Positions 9,001 to 17,299 are shown, numbered from the stretch's first letter. The stretch: DNA of 52,848 bases from Planctomycetota bacterium (GCA_020849665.1 JADLFX010000023.1:1-52848), one strand, 5' to 3'. Numbers and translations are program-made. Notes: generated by a model from the letters alone, not told the origin.

Positions 9001-10658
9001 GCAACACCGCCTTCTACGACGGCGCGCTGCGCGTGTTCCCGAGCCCGCAGGTGGGCAACGGGCCGCTGGGCCTGGCGTTCCGGTTCGTCACAGGCGGCGT
9101 GTACGAGCGCGGCGGCACGCAGCAGAATCCGGTCGAGGCGCAGGCGGTGGCCGAGGCCGTGCTCGAGCATGCCCGCCAGCACCCCGAGCTGAGCCTGGGC
9201 GTGGGCGCGTTCAGCCTTGCCCAGCAGCGCGCGATCGAGGACCGCCTCGAGGCCCTGCGCCGCGCGGCCCGCGACCCGCGCCTGGAGGAGTTCTTCGCGC
9301 AGAAGGGCGCCGAGCCGTTCTTCGTCAAGAACCTCGAGACCATCCAGGGCGACGAGCGCGAGGTGATCTTCCTGAGCGTCGGGTACGGGCGCGACGCACA
9401 GGGCCGGATGGCGATGAACTTCGGCCCGCTGAACCAGGACGGCGGCTGGCGGCGCCTCAACGTGCTGGTGACGCGGGCGCGGCGCCGTTGCGAGGTCTTC
9501 GCCTCGATCCACGCCCATGACCTCGACGCCTCGGCCAGCACGGCGCGCGGCGTGACCGCGCTGCGGGAGTACCTGCGGGTGGCGGAGCACGGCCGCACGC
9601 CGGCGGACGCGGCACCCGCGGGCCCGCCCTCGCCCGTGGAGGCCGACCTCGCCGAGGCGCTGCGCGGTCTCGGCCACACGGTGCACGCGCGCGTCGGACC
9701 GCGCGACTTCGCCGTCGACCTCGCGATCGTGGATCCGCGGCAGCCCGGCCGCTACCTGCTCGGCATCGAGGCGGACGGCGCCGTGTACCGGAACTGCGGC
9801 GGCGTGCGCGACCGCGACCGCCTGCGCGAGGAGGTCCTGCGCCGGCTCGGCTGGGACGTGGCGCGGGTGTGGTCCGCGGAGTGGTACCGCCGCCGCGAGG
9901 GGGTGCTGAAGGAGCTCGCCGCCCGGATCGACGCCGCGGCGCGCGCGGTGCTGGCCACGGCTCAGGCGCCGGCCACCGCGCCGGCGCCGGTCGCGCCGCA
10001 GCCGGAGCCGTCGGCCGGCGCCGCGGACGACGCGGCGCCACCCGCGCCGGACCCCGCGCCACGGCCCGATCCCGCGGCGCAAGAGCAGGCACCCGCGGCA
10101 CAGGGTCCGGGCGCCGGCCTCGTGCCGTACCCGGCGCGCGAGGCGCGCACCTTCGCCGCCACCGCGTCCCTCGCCTCGGTGCCCCCCGGGGTGCTGGGCC
10201 AGGCCCTCACCGCGCTGGTCGAGCACGAGGGCCCGATCCACGTGGAGGAGGCCACGCGCGTGCTCGCCTCGTGGTTCGGCACCCGCGCCGCCAAGACCGC
10301 CCGCGCGGCGTTCGAACGCGGCCTGCGCGCCGCGCTCGCCGCGGGCAGGATCGAGCAGCGCGGCGAGTTCCTGTGGCGCACCGGCCAGCAGGAGGTGGCG
10401 ATCCGCTGGCGCGGGGGCGGGTGTCCGGTCACCGAGGCGGAGCTGATCCCGCCCGAGGAACTCGCCGCCGCGGTGCTGCTCGTGCTGCGCCGCGAGTTCG
10501 GCCTGCGCGCCACCGCGATCGCGAACCATGTGGCGCGCACGCTCGGCTACGCCCGCACCGGCCCGCGCCTCGCCGCGGCCGTCGATGCTGCCGTGGCCGC
10601 ACTGCGCGCGGCGGGACGCGTGCGCGAGGACGGACCAGGTTTCCTGGTGGCGGTGTAG
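6084..10658 (+). CDS. DUF4011 / SF1 helicase / MTES_1575 nuclease-like / DUF3320 protein
   Basis: 1524 residues. It opens with a DUF4011 signature (about 8-28, 'LAELRKELLDLTRRNRLLHL'). The SF1 helicase core has Walker A G-P-P-G-T-G-K-S at 324-331 and Walker B D-E-A-S at 881-884, then 'GDEKQLPPT' (motif III) and C-terminal helicase motifs with 'ETIQGDEREVIFLSVGYG' and 'NVLVTRARRR'. About 550 residues of Ala/Leu/Arg-rich helical insertion separate motifs I and II. At about 1185-1285 is an MTES_1575-type PD-(D/E)xK-like fold with D1212 (AVDLAI) and E1229-x-D1231 (GIEADGA), so nuclease residues look intact. An Ala/Pro-rich linker (about 1295-1355) leads to a DUF3320-like winged-helix end. It probably unwinds or cleaves nucleic acid; related helicase-nuclease proteins occur in anti-phage defence, but that role is inference here. 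Divergent from the FG-GAP gene; its stop abuts the stop of the next gene. Confidence 0.9.
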   Translation: MAPDLPSKLAELRKELLDLTRRNRLLHLPDQGRAVLPIVDEKPDPIWRLLVEGEKTLHFLAAEEAPPPTAAIVPAGPAAGGLGLDLPPLAQGETPEPRHHDARLQTALESTRLQERLLHLAREARSALEELGTNLLYLTFGTVEWVDAETRRTSRAPLLFVPVELERRSVQSRHTVHAVQEDLFVNPNLLELARRIHGVALPEGDLEAEGFVPTEYFAKVEAALQGLPGWRVHAELHLGLFSFAKLLLYRDLDPEAWPAQDALEAHRGVASLLGADAPRPAPPHAPVEPGSPTARGSYLVVDADASQHRAILAARAGDDLVIEGPPGTGKSQTITNLIAEFLAQGRTVLFVAEKAAALDVVHARLQAAGLGEFLLELHSRHASKRSVLEELQRTLEQPRDDGGTDGDPALVDESAARLQAYVDALHAPHEPLGRTPYEILGTALALAGAPELPVPIPDLPEWTGAELRSVLEAVHALDRSLAAVGAPERHPWRGAGLTQAGVALQQELPGLAARVEGELRALAEAARALGSALGTQPPESLAALRTMVAEPPAAPPPEAPLPEEVRAVLSVAVDRRLVRERIAPLAEPGIAHAIAWLPILERRRRDAGSLLRWCRPSWYRDGKTLARHLRPGTRLRAAQDVEVLTDLVRLRDLDTQVAEACARLGRGLQDAAAQWCAALQGTVQAWFGGDLAATPFAALQARMAEPRNAEGLQDWADHVRARRALETPRTAALLALATGAAGAPARGRLAAAYERQFHRLLLDHLGTLRPALGGFRGLDHDRLVERFRAADRAWLTANRARVAARARERRPALGGSADRESRLGLLRAELRKKRRHMPLRRLFADCGEVIQALKPCFLMSPLSVAHFLAPEGLRFDVVIFDEASQVEPADALGAIARARQMVLIGDEKQLPPTRFFAKQGDAGAADGADPDVDRTERDVESILSLGVARLPGHCRHTLRWHYRSRHESLIGFSNTAFYDGALRVFPSPQVGNGPLGLAFRFVTGGVYERGGTQQNPVEAQAVAEAVLEHARQHPELSLGVGAFSLAQQRAIEDRLEALRRAARDPRLEEFFAQKGAEPFFVKNLETIQGDEREVIFLSVGYGRDAQGRMAMNFGPLNQDGGWRRLNVLVTRARRRCEVFASIHAHDLDASASTARGVTALREYLRVAEHGRTPADAAPAGPPSPVEADLAEALRGLGHTVHARVGPRDFAVDLAIVDPRQPGRYLLGIEADGAVYRNCGGVRDRDRLREEVLRRLGWDVARVWSAEWYRRREGVLKELAARIDAAARAVLATAQAPATAPAPVAPQPEPSAGAADDAAPPAPDPAPRPDPAAQEQAPAAQGPGAGLVPYPAREARTFAATASLASVPPGVLGQALTALVEHEGPIHVEEATRVLASWFGTRAAKTARAAFERGLRAALAAGRIEQRGEFLWRTGQQEVAIRWRGGGCPVTEAELIPPEELAAAVLLVLRREFGLRATAIANHVARTLGYARTGPRLAAAVDAAVAALRAAGRVREDGPGFLVAV

Positions 10659-11990
10659 CTACCGCCCCGCCGCGCAGAGCGCCTCGATCCCGGCGACCGT
10701 CTTGGGCACGCCCGCGGTCAGCACCTTCGGCCCGCGCGCCGTGACCAGCACGTCGTCCTCGATCCGCACGCCGATGCCGCGCAGGGCGCGCGGCACCCGG
10801 CGGTCGCCCGGCGGGAAGTAGAGCCCGGGCTCGACCGTGAGGACCATGCCGGGCCGCAGGCGCGTCGGCCGGCCGGACACGTCCTGGTAGGGACCCACGT
10901 CGTGCACGTCCATGCCCAGCCAATGGCTGGTGCCGTGCATGTACCAGGGCCGGAACGCCTTCTTCGCCACCAGCGCATCGACCCTGCCGCGCAGCACGCC
11001 CAGCTCCACCAACCCCGCCGTGAGCCGGCGCAGGGCCACCTCGTGCGGGCGCTGCCAGCTGGCGCCGGAGCGCGCCGCGGCGACCGCCGCCACCTGGGCG
11101 CGCAGCACGATCTCGTAGACGCGGCGTTGCACAGGCGTGAAGCGTCCCGAGACCGGGAAGGTGCGCGTGATGTCCGCGGTGTGGTGGCCGAGCTCGGCGC
11201 CCGCGTCGAGCAGCAGCAGGTCGCCGGCGCGCAGCGTGCGGTCGTTGTCGTGGTAGTGCAGGATGCAGGCGTTCGGGCCGCTCGCCACGATCGACTCGTA
11301 GCCGTTGCGGCGCGAGCCCAGGCGGCGGAACTCGGCCTCCACCGCCGCCTGGACCTCGTACTCGCGCATCCCGGGGCGCGCGCAGTGCATGGCACGCCGG
11401 TGCCCGGCGGCGCTGATGTCGGCGGCCCGCGCCAGCGCCGCCTGCTCGTGACGGTCCTTCACCAGCCGCAGGAGCCCCAGCGCGGGCAGGGGGTCCACGA
11501 TCTCGGGGTGGGCGGGCGGCGCGGCACGCCGCGCGGCCGCGGCCGCCTGCGCGCAGGCCGCGAGCACGCGCCGGTCGAACTCGGGATCGCGTCCCAGGGT
11601 GTGGAAGAGCCGCGCGTGGCCCTGCACCAGCCTCGGCAGCTCCTTCCACAGCGCGGCGATCGGCTGCGCCTCGTCCACGCCGAAGTGACGCCGCGCGCCG
11701 TCCACGCCGTAGCGCTTCCCGTCCCAGGTCTCGCGTTCCGGGTCGCGCGGCCGCACGAAGAGCGTGGTGTGCAGCCTCGCGCCGTGCCGCGCCGCGACCA
11801 GCACCGACTCGGGCTCGGGGAATCCGGTCAGGTAGTGGAAGTCGCTGGCGGGTCGGAACGCGTGGTGCACGTCGCCGTTGCGCAGCAGCTGCGGCGCGGT
11901 CGGCAGGACCAGCACGCCCGCGCCCAGGCGCCGGAGGAGCCGGGCGCGGCGCGCGGCGTACACGGAGGCAGGCAGCTCGGGTTGCGGCAC
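10659..11990 (-). CDS. pepP: Xaa-Pro aminopeptidase, M24B (PepP type)
   Basis: 443 residues, the usual length for aminopeptidase P, which releases N-terminal residues preceding proline in the cytoplasm. The N-terminal creatinase-like domain has 'YAARRARLLRRLGAGVLVLP' and 'RPASDFHYLTGFPEPES'. The pita-bread catalytic domain carries the five expected di-metal ligands: D262 and D273 (LLLDAGAELGHHTADITRTFP), H356 (HGTSHWLGMDVHDVG), E387 (LTVEPGLYF) and E411 (GVRIEDDVLV). The start is taken as GTG 11990 (V-PQPELPASVYAARR), which gives the standard family N-terminus; the only nearby ATG (12010) is out of frame. It follows metF by 56 bp on the same strand and is probably co-transcribed. Its stop TAG is immediately followed, tail to tail, by the helicase stop, forming TAGCTA. 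Confidence 0.93.
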   Translation of the reverse strand: MPQPELPASVYAARRARLLRRLGAGVLVLPTAPQLLRNGDVHHAFRPASDFHYLTGFPEPESVLVAARHGARLHTTLFVRPRDPERETWDGKRYGVDGARRHFGVDEAQPIAALWKELPRLVQGHARLFHTLGRDPEFDRRVLAACAQAAAAARRAAPPAHPEIVDPLPALGLLRLVKDRHEQAALARAADISAAGHRRAMHCARPGMREYEVQAAVEAEFRRLGSRRNGYESIVASGPNACILHYHDNDRTLRAGDLLLLDAGAELGHHTADITRTFPVSGRFTPVQRRVYEIVLRAQVAAVAAARSGASWQRPHEVALRRLTAGLVELGVLRGRVDALVAKKAFRPWYMHGTSHWLGMDVHDVGPYQDVSGRPTRLRPGMVLTVEPGLYFPPGDRRVPRALRGIGVRIEDDVLVTARGPKVLTAGVPKTVAGIEALCAAGR

Positions 11991-12046
11991 GGCGCCACTT
12001 GTAGCCGCATGCGCGCGCGGCTCAATCGCGCGGCGGCCCCACTGCG

Positions 12047-12913
12047 TCACAACCCCAGCGCCGCGTGCGCGGCCAGCGTCGCCGAGGACTTGTTCAGCGT
12101 GTAGAAGTGCACGCCCGGCGCGCCCTGGTCGAGCAGCTCGCGCGCCTGCGTCGTGGTCCACAGCACGCCCGTGGCCACCACCGCGGCGGGATCCTGGGCG
12201 ACGATCTTGAGGCGGCGGCGCAGCTCCTGCGGGATGCGCGCCCCGCACATCTGGGTGAAGCGCTCCACCTGGGCCACGTTGGTGACCGGCATCAGGCCCG
12301 GCACCATCGGCACGGTGATCCCCACGCTGCGCGCGCGGCGCTCGAACGCGAACCACTCGGCGTTGTCGAAGAAGAGCTGGCTCACCAGGAAGTCGACCCC
12401 GGCGTCGACCTTGCGCTTCAGGTGCGACAGATCCAGGTCGAGGTCACGCGTCTCCACGTGGCCCTCGGGATAGCAGGCCGCCCCGATGCAGAACGGGTAG
12501 CCGCGCGTGCGCACGAACTCCACCAGCTCGGCGGCGTAGCCGAACCCGCCCGCCGGCCGCACGAAGCTGTGCTCGCCCTTCGGCGGGTCCCCACGCAGCG
12601 CGAGCAGGTTCTCGATCCCGGCCTTGGCCAGCCGATCCAGCGTCGCCGCGATCTCGTCGCGGGTGGCGCCCACGCAGGTGAGGTGCGCCATCGTCTCCAC
12701 GCCCAGCTCGTTCTTGATGCGCGCCACGAGGTCGAGCGTGCGGTCGCGGGTGCTGCCCCCCGCGCCGTAGGTCACCGACACGAACGAGGGCCGGCAGGCC
12801 TTGAGGGTCTGCACGGCGCGATAGAGCTCCTCGGTGCCGTCGGCCGCCTTGGGCGGGAAGAACTCGAACGAGACGACCGGTGCACGGCCGTGGAAGAGGT
12901 CCTTGATCTTCAT
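12047..12913 (-). CDS. metF: 5,10-methylenetetrahydrofolate reductase
   Basis: 288 residues, a standard bacterial MetF length. It reduces 5,10-methylene-THF to 5-methyl-THF with FAD as cofactor, supplying methyl groups for methionine synthesis in the cytoplasm. Visible family motifs are S-F-E-F-F-P-P-K (15-22; the Glu corresponds to the catalytic Glu28 of the E. coli enzyme), V-T-Y-G-A-G-G-S (47-54), 'HLTCVGATRDEI' (from about 77) and 'LALRGDPPKG' (from about 104), followed by the 'GACYPEGH' and 'FLVSQLFFD' strands of the TIM barrel. The ATG at 12913 lies 10 bp after the stop of the haem lipoprotein gene and has no clear Shine-Dalgarno, suggesting translation linked to the upstream gene. No other methionine-pathway gene is in the window. 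Confidence 0.96.
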   Translation of the reverse strand: MKIKDLFHGRAPVVSFEFFPPKAADGTEELYRAVQTLKACRPSFVSVTYGAGGSTRDRTLDLVARIKNELGVETMAHLTCVGATRDEIAATLDRLAKAGIENLLALRGDPPKGEHSFVRPAGGFGYAAELVEFVRTRGYPFCIGAACYPEGHVETRDLDLDLSHLKRKVDAGVDFLVSQLFFDNAEWFAFERRARSVGITVPMVPGLMPVTNVAQVERFTQMCGARIPQELRRRLKIVAQDPAAVVATGVLWTTTQARELLDQGAPGVHFYTLNKSSATLAAHAALGL

Positions 12914-12923
12914 CGGGGCACGC

Positions 12924-15389
12924 TCAGCGTCCCAGGGCGCCCTCCAGGATCCAACGGCGCACCAATTCCTTGTGGCGCGGATCCAGGGGCGGCTTGGCCA
13001 GGGGCATCTGGGCGCCGATCCGGGGCGTGCGGTCCACGAGCTTGCGGTACAGGAACGAGTTCTCGGGATCGCCGGGGACGATCAGCGGGTACGCCCCGCC
13101 CGACTCGCCCGGGGTGCGGGCCAGCTCCAGGGTGTCGAGGCGGTACAGCCCGCGCGCCGCCCCGTCGACGTGGCAGCCTGCGCAGGCGGCACGGAAGAGG
13201 GGCAGGATGTCGCGGCTCCACGACACGGCGCCGCCGGGGAGGCCGGGGTCGGCATCGGGGCCCTCGCGCACCTCGGCGGCGAAGAGCGGCGCGCGCCCGC
13301 GCGCGCCGGCCATGCCGGGCTCGGAGATGCCGTTCCCGTCGCTGTCGGCGCGCCCGTCGTCGAGGACCTCGCCCAGTCCGTCCCACTCCGCCAGCACCGC
13401 CACGCGCAGGGTGCGCGCCACGAAGCGGTCGTGCACCGCGCGCGGATCCGGGTCCAGGATGGCGCCGTCGGCCGCCACTTCGCGCAGCGCCTCCAGCACC
13501 GCCGCGATGTCGGCCGGCGTGTGGCGGATCGCCGCGCTCTCGGGCCGCGTGTAGAACTGGCTGCGCGCCGGATCGTGGAACGTGCCCAGGAGGACGCGCC
13601 CGAGCCGGCGCCCGGCGAGCCGCGCGTCGGAACGGCCGGACACGCGCGCCGCGGCCAGGAGGCCGGCGCAGAGCCGGGCCTGCGCGCGCAGGTCGCCGCG
13701 GCCCAGCGCCCTGCCCTGCGCGAGGTCGTAGCCGTCGACGGCGCGATCCTCGGCGTCCAGGAGGTGCGCGGCCGCGAACGCGGCGGCCGCGCCGAGGAGC
13801 GCCTCGGCCCGGGTCGCCCCCGGCATGGCGCTCGCCACCGCGGCCAGGGCCAGCAGCGCCTCGCCCGTGGCCGCGGCGCCGGCCACGCGCACGGCGGCGT
13901 CGCCCTCGTGGCGCTCCAGCAGCGCTCCGGTCGCGGCGTCGAAGTGCATCGCCTCGAGGTTCTTCACCAGCACGGTGGCCAGATCCGCGCCGATCCGCGG
14001 CACGGGCGGCGGCTGCGAGGGCGAGCGCAGCGCGCCGCCGTCGATCCAGTCGGCCACCAGGGAACGCTCGCCGGGCGCGAAGTAGGGGCCGCCCTGGGGC
14101 ATGCGCGGCGCGGGGACCGTGTTGCCGCCCAGGATCTGCCAGAGCAGGCTGCGCGTGTGGTCGCCGCGCACCACCGTGGGGTACTGCGCCGCGTTGTTGC
14201 CGCCGGCGAGGACGCGCTCGTAGGTCTCGACGCTGAAGTTCGCCGAGCCGAAGGTGTTGTTGTGGCAGCCCAGGCAGCGCGAGTGCAGCAGCGGCCGGAT
14301 CTGCTCGTCCCAGGTGATCTCCTCGGCGTCGTCGCCCAGGAGCCGCGGCTGCAGCACGCGGCCGCGCACGCGGCCGGGCAGCTCGCCGAACGGATTGCCC
14401 TGCAGGAGGTCGCGCAGCGCCGGCTCGGGATTGGCGTCGCTGCCCCACCACGCCAGGACCGCGCTGGCCTGCAAGACGCTGGCGAGCGCCGCGAGTCCGC
14501 TGGCCCGGTCCACGGGCGTGTAGGCATCCGGAGCCGTGCCCAGGCGCGGATCGACGGTCACCCGCAGCGAGCGCGTCAGCCAGCGCCGGCCGCGCGCCGG
14601 GTCGTAGGTGCGCGGCTCGGCCAGCCGGCCGAGCGCGTTCCCGTCGAAGAAGAGCGCGTTCAGCAGCGTGTCCTCGATCGCCACCACCTGCTGCAGGAGC
14701 AGCAGTCCCAGGCGGCCGCGCTCGGGATCGGCGCCGGGCTGGCTGCCGCGCGACTCCGCGAGCAGCCGCAGCCCGGCCACGGTGCGCGCGAGCATCGCCC
14801 GGCCCAGCTGCTCCATCTCCACCTCGCCCACCCCTGCCGCGGCCTCGGTGCGATGGCGCGCATGGCCGGAGCGGCGCAGGCCGCCGCCGCCATTCTGCAG
14901 CGCCGCGCTCGACTCGCGCCACGGCAGGAGCTGCGCCGCCGTGCCCTCCGGTGCCGCGGCCCCGGCGCGCTGCGCGAGCGCGACGAGATCGAGCGCCCAG
15001 GTCTCGTCCAGGTTGGTGCCGTTGGCGTTCTGGTCGGCGGGCGCGCCCGGCGCGGCCGCGAGGCGGCGGTTGCGCGCCGAGCCCTCGGTGGTCGCGCCGG
15101 CGCCGGTGCCCAGCGTCTGCGCCTCCAGGGCCGCGACCGCGTGGAACACGATGCGCTCGGCGAGGCGCGCGTCGCCCATGGTGAAGGCGGGCCAGCCGGG
15201 GAACGCGGCGCCCTGACCGGCCGCGACCAGGAAGCTGGCCGCGAGCGCGTCGGCCTCGCCGCCCGCCACCCGGTCGCCCGACGCGCGCAGCGCGGTGCGG
15301 GTCGTGGTCACGCTCGATCCGGACGAGCCCGAGCCGCCGCAGGCGGCCAGGAGCGGGACCAGGAGCGCGGGGAGGAGGCGAGGGGCCAT
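12924..15389 (-). CDS. Exported lipoprotein with two c-type haem motifs
   Basis: 821 residues. The N-terminus is a lipoprotein signal (MAPRLLPALLVPLLAAC, lipobox L-A-A-C, Cys17), followed by a Gly/Ser spacer. Two c-haem attachment motifs are visible: C-L-G-C-H (C372, C375, H376) and C-A-G-C-H (C736, C739, H740). Each is followed by the 'xxPGdpexSxLyxkL ... MPxGgPxLxxxExxlvxxWIxxGA' pattern of planctomycete cytochrome-c-like domains (PSCyt1 type). The N-terminal ~350 residues and the middle (about 470-720) are mainly helical with no recognised motif. The role is probably electron transfer or redox sensing at the cell envelope. The chosen ATG at 15389 gives the lipoprotein signal directly; the frame extends 13 codons further upstream without improving it. 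It is the first gene of a likely run with metF and pepP. Confidence 0.85.
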   Translation of the reverse strand: MAPRLLPALLVPLLAACGGSGSSGSSVTTTRTALRASGDRVAGGEADALAASFLVAAGQGAAFPGWPAFTMGDARLAERIVFHAVAALEAQTLGTGAGATTEGSARNRRLAAAPGAPADQNANGTNLDETWALDLVALAQRAGAAAPEGTAAQLLPWRESSAALQNGGGGLRRSGHARHRTEAAAGVGEVEMEQLGRAMLARTVAGLRLLAESRGSQPGADPERGRLGLLLLQQVVAIEDTLLNALFFDGNALGRLAEPRTYDPARGRRWLTRSLRVTVDPRLGTAPDAYTPVDRASGLAALASVLQASAVLAWWGSDANPEPALRDLLQGNPFGELPGRVRGRVLQPRLLGDDAEEITWDEQIRPLLHSRCLGCHNNTFGSANFSVETYERVLAGGNNAAQYPTVVRGDHTRSLLWQILGGNTVPAPRMPQGGPYFAPGERSLVADWIDGGALRSPSQPPPVPRIGADLATVLVKNLEAMHFDAATGALLERHEGDAAVRVAGAAATGEALLALAAVASAMPGATRAEALLGAAAAFAAAHLLDAEDRAVDGYDLAQGRALGRGDLRAQARLCAGLLAAARVSGRSDARLAGRRLGRVLLGTFHDPARSQFYTRPESAAIRHTPADIAAVLEALREVAADGAILDPDPRAVHDRFVARTLRVAVLAEWDGLGEVLDDGRADSDGNGISEPGMAGARGRAPLFAAEVREGPDADPGLPGGAVSWSRDILPLFRAACAGCHVDGAARGLYRLDTLELARTPGESGGAYPLIVPGDPENSFLYRKLVDRTPRIGAQMPLAKPPLDPRHKELVRRWILEGALGR

Positions 15390-15430
15390 GGGACCGAGAA
15401 GGCTACCCGGCGGCTCCGGCCCCGGCACGG

Positions 15431-15447
15431 TGGCCGGATGCCGGCCA
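15431..15447 (-). terminator. GC hairpin downstream of the methyltransferase gene
   Basis: TGGCCGG and CCGGCCA form a perfect 7-bp stem around an ATG loop, 39 nt after the methyltransferase stop on the minus strand and before the next gene on that strand starts at 15389. No U-tract follows. Confidence 0.3.
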
Positions 15448-15485
15448 TCGCCTCGCTGGCAAGGGCCGGCCGGGCGCCACCCCCC

Positions 15486-16739
15486 TCAGGGGCGCTCCAG
15501 GACCACGATGCGGTTGGAGTTGGTGCCCACGCGGTTGTTGAGGATCCCCCAGCAACGCGCGGTCTTGGTGAACGACTGCGCATGCACGACCACGCACACC
15601 GGCGCGAAGCCGGCGCGCAGCGCGACCGGCAGCACCGCCTCCTCCAGGAGCAGCCGGCCGCACTTCACCTCCCCGACCTCGAACGCGGCGAAGCCGCCGG
15701 GCCGCAGGACCCTGGCCATCTCCTGGAACGCCGGCAGCATCGCCTCCTGCCACGCGGGCAGCGAACTCGTGCTCGTGAGTTCGATGTCCCGCCCCTCGAT
15801 GCCGGCGAACCACAGGCGCAGCCAGTTCATCCGCAGGTAGTCGAGGACGTCGAGGAACGGCGGCGAGGTGACCACGAGGTCGACGCTCGCCGGCGGGTAC
15901 GGGCCCGGATCCTGCGCGCGGCCGGTCCACAGCCGGGGCTCGGCCGCGGCCAGGTGACCGCGCTGCGTCGCCGTGAGGTGGCGGAAGAGCTGCGCGGTCT
16001 TGCGCAGGATCAGCGCCGGGACGTCGCGCCGCGGCGGCACCTGGTTGCGCTCGGCGTTCAGGCGCCGCTGCGCCTGCACCGGCACCATGTGGTTGGGCGG
16101 CAGCGTGTAGACCGAGAAGAAGCCGCGGCTGTGCCCGGTGAGCCGGTTGAGCGCCACCATCCGGATCCAGGCATCCACCGGATCGAGCGGGGCGCGCGCC
16201 AGGAACCAGCGCCGCAGCGCGCACACCTCCTGCAACGTGTCGGGGTGATAGAAGACCGCGAGATCGTCGCGCAGCTCGACCGCGTCGCGCCACGGGATCT
16301 CTGCCAGCCGCGCGGCCACCTGCTCGAGGGACGGAGGGGTCAGGCGTGGCGCGGCCAGCAGCAGCGCCAGCGGGTTCACGTCGCAGCCGCCGGACCGCCG
16401 CCCCATGAGGGCCGCCTCCAATGCCGTGGTGCCGCGGCCCAGGAACGGGTCGTGCACGCGTTCGCCCGGCTCCGTCAGGCGCTCGATGAAGAAGCGCGGC
16501 AGCAGCGGCTTGAAACACGCCCGGTACGACACCTCGTGCAGCGAATGGCTCTGGCGCTGGCGCGCGGTCCAGTAGGCGTTGGTGTAGGTGGGCACCGCCT
16601 GCGCCGCCCCACCGCCGAGGTCCACGACGGTCTCGCCCAGGAGCGTCTCGATCCCCTCGCCGCGGAATCCGGCGAGCGACTCCAGGAACGAGCGCCGGCG
16701 CGAGACCGAGGCGTGCGCGCTCCGCAGCGGCAGCATCAT
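15486..16739 (-). CDS. DNA methyltransferase, N4-cytosine/N6-adenine type (PF01555-like)
   Basis: 417 residues. The AdoMet-binding motif I is 'DPFLGRGTT' at 97-105 followed by the acidic 'GGCDVNP' (118-123), and the catalytic motif IV is T-S-P-P-F at 291-295; the S-P-P form is most common in N4-cytosine enzymes. Motif I precedes motif IV with almost 190 residues between them, which would hold the target-recognition part. A final strand block '[16 protein letters not shown]' fits the methylase fold. The start codon ATG 16739 overlaps the stop of the upstream acetyltransferase (ATGA), so the two are translationally coupled. No restriction endonuclease gene is adjacent, so it is either an orphan methyltransferase (regulatory or epigenetic) or modifies an unusual substrate. 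The exact methylated base cannot be told from sequence. Confidence 0.85.
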   Translation of the reverse strand: MMLPLRSAHASVSRRRSFLESLAGFRGEGIETLLGETVVDLGGGAAQAVPTYTNAYWTARQRQSHSLHEVSYRACFKPLLPRFFIERLTEPGERVHDPFLGRGTTALEAALMGRRSGGCDVNPLALLLAAPRLTPPSLEQVAARLAEIPWRDAVELRDDLAVFYHPDTLQEVCALRRWFLARAPLDPVDAWIRMVALNRLTGHSRGFFSVYTLPPNHMVPVQAQRRLNAERNQVPPRRDVPALILRKTAQLFRHLTATQRGHLAAAEPRLWTGRAQDPGPYPPASVDLVVTSPPFLDVLDYLRMNWLRLWFAGIEGRDIELTSTSSLPAWQEAMLPAFQEMARVLRPGGFAAFEVGEVKCGRLLLEEAVLPVALRAGFAPVCVVVHAQSFTKTARCWGILNNRVGTNSNRIVVLERP

Positions 16740-17227
16740 CCGCGGGCCCGCTGCGCCAGCTGCGCGATCTCCGCCCCCTGCACCCGGCAGATGCGCCAGT
16801 CCGCGAGCAGGGCGGCGCCGAGCGAGCGGTAGAAGCGGATCGCCGGCTCGTTCCAGTCCAGCACGGTCCACTCCAGGCGCGCACAGCCGCGCCGCACCGC
16901 CAGCTCGGCCACCGCCCCGAGCAGCGCCTTGCCGTGTCCCTGGCCCCGTGCGGCCGGCAGGACGTAGAGGTCCTCCAGGTGCAGGCACGGTGCGGTGTTG
17001 AAGGTCGAGTAGCTGGTGAAGAAGAGCGCGAAGCCGACCGGCACGCCGTCCGCCTCGGCGAGCAGCGCCCCGCAGATCGCCGGGGTCCCGAAGAGGTGCT
17101 GGTGCAGCGCCGTGGCGCTGGTCGCCAGTTCGTGGCTGCGGCGCTCGTACTCGGCCAGCTCGTGGATGAAGCGCAGGATCGTCGCCACGTCGCGGGGCTC
17201 GGCGGGGCGGATGCGCGTGGCGGCCAT
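16736..17227 (-). CDS. GNAT-family N-acetyltransferase (SSAT/thialysine-acetyltransferase-like)
   Basis: 163 residues, a full-length single GNAT domain. '[23 protein letters not shown]' is the family N-terminus, and '[22 protein letters not shown]' holds the acetyl-CoA pyrophosphate-binding R/Q-x-x-G-x-G/A signature. '[21 protein letters not shown]' is the C-terminal strand and helix, very like spermidine/spermine or thialysine acetyltransferases. It probably acetylates a small amine in the cytoplasm; the substrate is unknown. The stop overlaps the start of the methyltransferase gene by 4 bp (ATGA), so the pair forms a two-gene operon divergent from the copper ATPase. The ATG at 17227 is the natural domain start; no Shine-Dalgarno is visible. 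Confidence 0.88.
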   Translation of the reverse strand: MAATRIRPAEPRDVATILRFIHELAEYERRSHELATSATALHQHLFGTPAICGALLAEADGVPVGFALFFTSYSTFNTAPCLHLEDLYVLPAARGQGHGKALLGAVAELAVRRGCARLEWTVLDWNEPAIRFYRSLGAALLADWRICRVQGAEIAQLAQRARG

Positions 17228-17299
17228 GACGCGCCCCACGTTAGCCGCGCGCCGCCCTGGCACAAACGCGCGGAGCAGCGCGTAGAGTCCGGCCAGGCC

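Noticed and set aside
5934..10529. Very long minus-strand open frame continuing upstream of the FG-GAP gene
   Set aside because: It lies antisense to the helicase-nuclease gene, whose motifs are intact, and its own translation is Arg/Ala/His-rich with no domain. The signal peptide and Shine-Dalgarno fix the real start at 5933.
15486..16739. Methyltransferase as half of a restriction-modification system
   Set aside because: No restriction endonuclease or specificity gene is adjacent; the helicase-nuclease is almost 5 kb away on the other strand with unrelated genes between them.
12834..16832. Long plus-strand open frame over the haem lipoprotein, methyltransferase and part of the GNAT genes
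   Set aside because: Shadow of high GC: the opposite-strand genes have clear motifs and the frame has no signal, domain or normal composition.
17228..17299. TGGCAC sequence between the GNAT and copper ATPase genes as a sigma-54 promoter
   Set aside because: The matching TTGC-type -12 element is missing at the required spacing.
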